This document shows positions 59,258 through 64,000 of a stretch of DNA of 64,000 nucleotides, piece by piece. This DNA is from Tremella fuciformis (taxonomy: Eukaryota; Basidiomycota; Tremellomycetes; Tremellales; Tremellaceae), in the NCBI GenBank assembly GCA_032768795.1, contig CP136496.1, forward strand, positions 1,860,001-1,924,000. The letters run 5' to 3'. Position 1 is the stretch's first letter, and each line of letters begins with the position of its first letter. The position numbers were made by a program, and so were the translations under genes. Under the pieces are notes generated by a model, which had not been told where the DNA came from, searched no databases, and was given only the letters and a program-made list of their open reading frames with translations.

Positions 59258-59828
59258 ATGTCGTCCTGCTCCGGTGACCCCAACAACTGCTCGTTCTGCG
59301 GCGTGAGTTGTCTCTATACACCTTATCTCTCGCGATGAGCGGGCAGTGGCCACCCGGGCCAAGCCTACCCGCACCTTCTCCCTCCCTTGCCGCATCCCCT
59401 TCTTCTCACAGCGTATGGGAGCACTTGCCACCACCCCGCCCCCCCCCCCCCCCCCCCCCGGTCTCAGACGGCTACACCTGCCCATTCCACCTCCCTGCCC
59501 CACGCGCAATGCCGAACGCCGCCCGCACTCACCTCGCTTCGCTCTGCTCGCGCTCGTACTGATTCCCAGAGCTCCAACACTAACTGCGCCAAAGACGCAG
59601 TAAGCGGATGCTCGACCAACCCCTCATCGTGCCAAGTATGCCAGGGCAAGGGCTGCGCCGCCATGGAATGCACCGGGTGAGTCGCGCCGCCCAAGATACG
59701 GGCGCAGGGAGCTGAGCGGCAGCAACGTGTCCACGTGCAAGACGTGCAAGGGCAACTTCCAGCATTGCCGCAAGGCTGAGTTTGGCGCGACCGAGGGTAT
59801 CGAGCGTGTCGCCGCCGCGCGCACCTAG
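59258..59828 (+). CDS. Small cysteine-rich protein (85 aa)
   Basis: Three exons with introns 59303-59569 (267 nt, unusually long here, containing a run of 19 C) and 59677-59722. The product has about 12 Cys in Cx2C pairs (CSFCG, CQVCQGKGC, CKTCKGNFQHC) but no signal peptide, so it is probably intracellular and metal-binding. It resembles short metallothionein- or zinc-ribbon-like proteins only in a general way. Exon joins keep the frame exactly. Confidence 0.65.
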
Positions 59829-60095
59829 ATCTCCTTGCCACCCCTCGAACACATCCTTCACGATCCCTTTGCAGCATCCCCGGGAAAAAGTCCATTACAG
59901 TTGGCGAGAACAGACACACAGACAGATATATGTATGTACAGGGATGACATGATGTACTTATAGCCATCCCCGTTCGCCACGTCGTATCTGACTTATCGTT
60001 GACAGTGTCTCTCACAATTATCATCGCTCTGAAACGCATACATGATTGGATGAAGGGCGTTGACAAAGTCAACTTATGAAGCTCCATACAGCGGC

Positions 60096-63000
60096 TCAGT
60101 GTTGACTCGTGGCGAACCAACACATTCCACGTTGAAAATAAGGACAGTCCGGGCCATATGGACAGACATGAGAGTATAAGCAGTCGACCTCTGACTCTGT
60201 ACACTGGTCGCCGAGTACGCGCCGGCAGTTCTGCGCATCGATCAGCGACCATGAGCATACTGATGCAACTCACCATCTCCTTTGCCAGCATGCGGAGCAT
60301 GACGATGCCTTGAGGCGGAATACCGTAAGAGTGTCCGTATTTACATCTTGGGTTTGTGCATGCGCCGCGTAAGTACATTGGGTGACAAGGAGGAGGATCG
60401 AGAGATCGCAAGATCTACTGACAGGTCAGCACTCTCTCCTATGACTCGTAAGTCGCAGCCTCTCACGTTGTATTCCGTCGTAGAGCGCCGAGTTTTCATC
60501 TCGGCTCGGATGCTCTCTGCAGACCGCAGCGCACTCCGTCCTCCCGCGTCATTCCCAAGATTGCCGTACTTCGATTTCCCCATTGGCACACCATTCGTCC
60601 CAGTCGATCGCGCAGATGCGGACGCCTTGGAGGTCTTGCTTGGGGCCGGAGCAGGGCGAGAAGCAGTTATTTGGGCAGCTCGGGAAGGATGGACGCGCGA
60701 GGCGAGGGAAGCGGCTCGACTCGGGAGCTCGAGCGCAGATATCGCCGTGGTCGAGGGCACGACTGACCCTGCCCTGCTGGGCGACACGTCGATAGTAGTC
60801 GTGGGCCTCTGAACGTGCTTGACGGCCGAATGAGGAAGCTTGACCGCCGGGTTATCCTCGTCACTCGTTGGAGGGCTCTCTCCGATGGAGCCGTCACGCT
60901 CTTCGCGGACGGGAATCCGGTACGCGACCCTTGATTGCTGACCCTGCCTTCCGCTACCTCGCGGCGTCGGTGACCGGTCGACGCTGGATACGGACATGGT
61001 TGAATGAGCATCGCGAAGCGCCCTGCCGCGTATCTGGAGACCTGTACTGGAAGAGGTTTGGTCGTCGGCTTGCGGGGTCGCTTTCGAAGCCCAATACTGG
61101 TCCTGCAGACTCCCGCTGGCGGATGGCGCAGAAGTCTCGGCAACTTTGATGACCTGTTGGCCACGTTCCCACGGCGGAGGCGGTATCCTGGGCTTCGGCG
61201 TCGGCGGCGGGGAGTCAGGCGGTTGGGAGGAAGAGTATAGCCTACTCGAAAAATCAGAAGCGGCAGACGGCGTGATAGGCCTTCCAAAATTGGGAGCCTC
61301 GACTCTGCCGGGTCCCGCGGTTGAGCTTGCTTCAGTCGGCAAATACAAGCGCTTCCCACCTCGAGGCGTCCTGGGGGTGTAAGGCAACGTGTAGAGGCCC
61401 GGAATGGCAAGTAATCGGCCTGAGCTCCACCTGGCGAATGGTTCTGAGTCGATGTCTTCTGCTGATCGTATGAAGGACAGTCGGGCTTGACAATCGGGCT
61501 CGAGCTCTTGCAAGGTCGAACGATATTCGGGCTCGTCGACTGCCCCGACGATCACCCATTTGCAGATGGGACTGCGGGCGCATGCGTCGAGATGGGCTGC
61601 GGATCAGCATAATAACAATGGCCCGTGTTTTGCCAAAGCGCACCTAAGAGCTTTTGACGCGGACCACAGCCTTGGCCATCCTCCAGCGCATCGATGACAA
61701 AGCATAGCTCATTGGATGCGCTGAAGCCATCGAGCACATCTTGAAGGTCGGCGTGCCGCTCGATCCAGCCGGCATTGATCAGATTCTTCGCCACGCGAGT
61801 CTGCCCGTGAGCTTTCGACATCGACAGCGCACGGAGCATCTCACAACGTCAATGAAGATATATATATATGTCCGGGTGGGAAGCTCATCAAAGAAGCTGG
61901 TGAGGTATTCGACCAGGTTCTGGAATACCTGTCTGCCACCGTCTCTTCCACTGGCCAAAATTTCTGAGCCGAACTGCGCGTCAGCCAGGGTCAGGCAACG
62001 GGCATAGCAATCACCAGGCGAGGGTCGGCGTCGAGAATGACGGACCCGAAACTCGCTTCCTGGAGATCAGCAGCCGAGGGCGGATTCAATATGGATGGGA
62101 CTTGCCGTCATCGCCATGCCCTGCAATTCGAGGGCACTCTGAGCCTCTTCAAATTTGCGCTCCAGCTCGAGATGCTGGTCGGCCAGCTGATGTGCTCGAC
62201 CCTCCCATAGATCGAGGGCTTGCCGGTTCTCCTCGCGCTGGACTTTTATGCGCTCCAACTCCGCCTTCGCGACTTGTAACAATCCCCTCAGATCCGCCAT
62301 CTGATCTTCTTGTCGACCGATGGTCGCTCGCTGCTCTGAAATGAGTTGCGAGGCTGCTTGAGACTGTTCAGGCTTGCTGGCGGGAGGGCGGAGCGTTCTG
62401 TGAGTTTCTTTCTCATTGGGGCGTTGCATCGTCGATGTTGCCCTCGATGTCAGCCCGCGTCGCGCATATTGGAAATGACGTACGATCTGAAATGGTCCTT
62501 GACCCGGGCCACAAACTCCTCTACGCCCCCGCTGAAACCTCCAATGGCCTCACGGAAGGCGGCCCACTGTTCTTCAAACACGGCGAGATCCTCGACGAAG
62601 GCATCTTCCTCTTCCGAAGCCGGAGTTGAGAGTGGTCGAGTCTTCTCCTGCTCGTTATGATGGTCGGTGTCACCGTCGCCGGCAACTGTGACGGGAGCAG
62701 TTGCTCCCTGCTGGAATGTGGATTGCACCGGCGACGCGCGCGGAGAGACTAATAGAGGCGGATGAGTCGGACTGCTGATGGACAGTCGCGTGGCCCGATG
62801 CACCTTTGCCGGCTCTTCGGGTTCGTCATCACTGCCTGTTGCAGGCGGAGCAGGACTCGACTGCGTCTGCGGCTCGGCAGCCTTTGCCTGAGGTGGCGGA
62901 AGATGCTCCTCGAGAGAGCGGGGAGAAGGGACTGGTGTAGGTCCGTGCGACTCGGGAGTGGGAAAAGTCTGTTTCTCGCTGGCAGTCGGACCCTCCGGCA

Positions 63001-63625
63001 CAACGGATGTTGTTGGTGTGGCGGGAGCAGGGCGCAGGACAGACACCGAGTCGTCCGACTCGTCCTCGGCGTCAATGAGGTTGACGACTGCTGCGCCCTT
63101 CATGTGCTGAGGTGGGCCGGAAACACTTTGAGGTGTTTTGGGAGGGGAGATGCGCACGGCTTTGCTAACCCGGGGCGAGAGGACCGGGCTCGTGGCGGGC
63201 GTGCTTCCTTGAGCACGAGGCGGCGGTACGGGGGTGAAGAAAGACGGCGGCGTTCGAGATCGCACGACCTCTAGACGGTCGCTCTTAGCAGAGGCTGAAG
63301 AAACTTTGGGCGTGCTCGGCTGGAACGCGGGGGCGGTCGCGGATAACGAGAGCGACCGGTGGGAAGTGCTCGACGGAGAGGTTGAGACAGTCGGGCTGGG
63401 CGGCCTCGTGTCTGCAGTACTAGCAATCTCGTTGGGGCCGGCTGAGTCGATTACGCCAGCCTCCGAGTGGGACGAAGGCGGTTGGCCATTGAGTATAGTG
63501 GGCGAGGGCGATGGACTTGCAGGCGGCACTTCTATATCGGGATGGGCATGAGAAGCGCCTTTCGGGCTTGGAGACGGGAATGCCACGTCCCAGAGACCAA
63601 TAAGGTCTTCCACCTCGACCGTCAT
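60096..63625 (-). CDS. CCCH zinc-finger protein with a DUF7923-like domain (1071 aa)
   Basis: Introns 62443-62483, 62060-62105 (GC-AG, gcaagt), 61974-62014, 61801-61844, 61597-61643, 60415-60466 and 60231-60273. A Ser/Pro-rich N-terminal half is followed by a coiled coil (LLQVAKAELERIKVQREENR), then an alpha/beta domain: SVILDADPRLFGSEILASGR, VFQNLVEYLTSFF, YIYIFIDV, RVAKNLINAGW, DLQDVLDGFSASNELCFVID, CKWVIVGAVDEPEY. The C-terminus has CCCH-type fingers: CHPMYLRGACTNPRCKYGH, then CTESEVDCLYSHVCPYGPDC and a final CPYFQRGMCW. Fungal proteins with this architecture are expected to bind RNA; the domain name is from memory. The start is the ATG at 63625; a further upstream exon beginning near 63872 is possible. 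Confidence 0.8.
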
Positions 63626-64000
63626 GCTCTGCGATTCAGCCGCGAGCCGGTCAAGAAATGCGGCTGACGAGATGTCCCGCCAAGAAGTGAATGTATGAGC
63701 TTCTACTATACTCACAAGGCCGATTTGATACGATTATCACCGTCTTGGAGAGATGCGAAGGTCGCCGGGCCTGGGAAGGATTGAGAGGGAGAGAGGGGCT
63801 CAGATTTGAGCGGGAAAGAGTGAGAGAAGAGATGAGAATGAAAGTAAAAGAGAGCAGGGCGAACACTGTCACGAGTGTACAGTAGATCAGATCGAGGGTG
63901 TGTGTGGCAAACGCTCGGACCTCTTTTCTCAGATGTGCTAGACCGTGTGATCAGTAACTCGTGTGTGCGGATTACGACGCGTCTCTGGTGCCGGGGAGTC
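63626..64000. other. Upstream region of the CCCH gene, window edge
   Basis: AG-rich on the plus strand (63770-63850). gtgagtatag at 63706-63715 on the minus strand is a good splice donor, so a 5' exon of the CCCH gene may lie at about 63716-63872, but I could not join it convincingly. Confidence 0.45.

Noticed and set aside
1..64000. tRNA, rRNA or CRISPR features
   Set aside because: I looked for tRNA arm motifs, rRNA-like conserved blocks and regular spacer arrays and saw none; a tRNAscan run would be decisive.

Overview
The window looks like a chromosome segment of a basidiomycete yeast, most likely a tremellomycete (Cryptococcus/Trichosporon relatives). This rests on dense short spliceosomal introns (about 38-60 nt, usually with a CTGAC/CTRAY branch point just before the acceptor AG), a fused HIS4-type histidine gene, a fungal Zn2Cys6 regulator, an Mms22/Mus7 repair gene and a Ty3 chromovirus. 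Gene models were spliced by hand. In 14 of the intron-containing models, including the antisense transposon gene, the spliced length is an exact multiple of three.

Left part (1-11 kb): an edge-truncated OCH1-like glycosyltransferase (-), a 937-aa Zn2Cys6 transcription factor (+), then four minus-strand members of an unrecognised, fast-diverging protein family (P1-P4). A fifth member (P5) lies at 25 kb.

Middle (11.1-24.5 kb): a mobile-element cluster that splits the family. An old solo LTR (TSD CTTGA) contains a young Ty3/chromovirus (11509-20414, two 772-bp LTRs with one visible difference, TSD GTCAC). Its pol has one internal stop. Between pol and the 3' LTR it carries a seven-exon gene on the opposite strand. 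Further right are two oppositely oriented 404-bp solo LTRs (TSDs CCTGC and TCAAT). The left one holds a 474-bp miniature LTR element (113-bp LTRs, TSD ACGGG). Both LTR elements have a primer-binding site complementary to their own LTR, which fits self-primed reverse transcription.

Right part (26-64 kb): ordinary housekeeping DNA, gene-dense on both strands: zinc alcohol dehydrogenase, a 1,629-aa kinesin, HIS4, an F-box protein, a GPI-anchored PLC-like protein, a TPR protein, a Q-rich protein, an acyl-CoA dehydrogenase, a serine-rich protein, Mms22/Mus7, a small Cys-rich protein and a CCCH zinc-finger protein. These genes work in separate pathways (NADP-dependent alcohol/aldehyde metabolism, histidine synthesis, branched-chain fatty-acyl/amino-acid oxidation, replication-fork repair, microtubule transport, RNA binding). 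No operon-like logic is visible.

The most unusual item is the spliced antisense gene inside the chromovirus. Next are the self-priming miniature element, the orphan paralog family, and the fully readable nesting order of the insertions.
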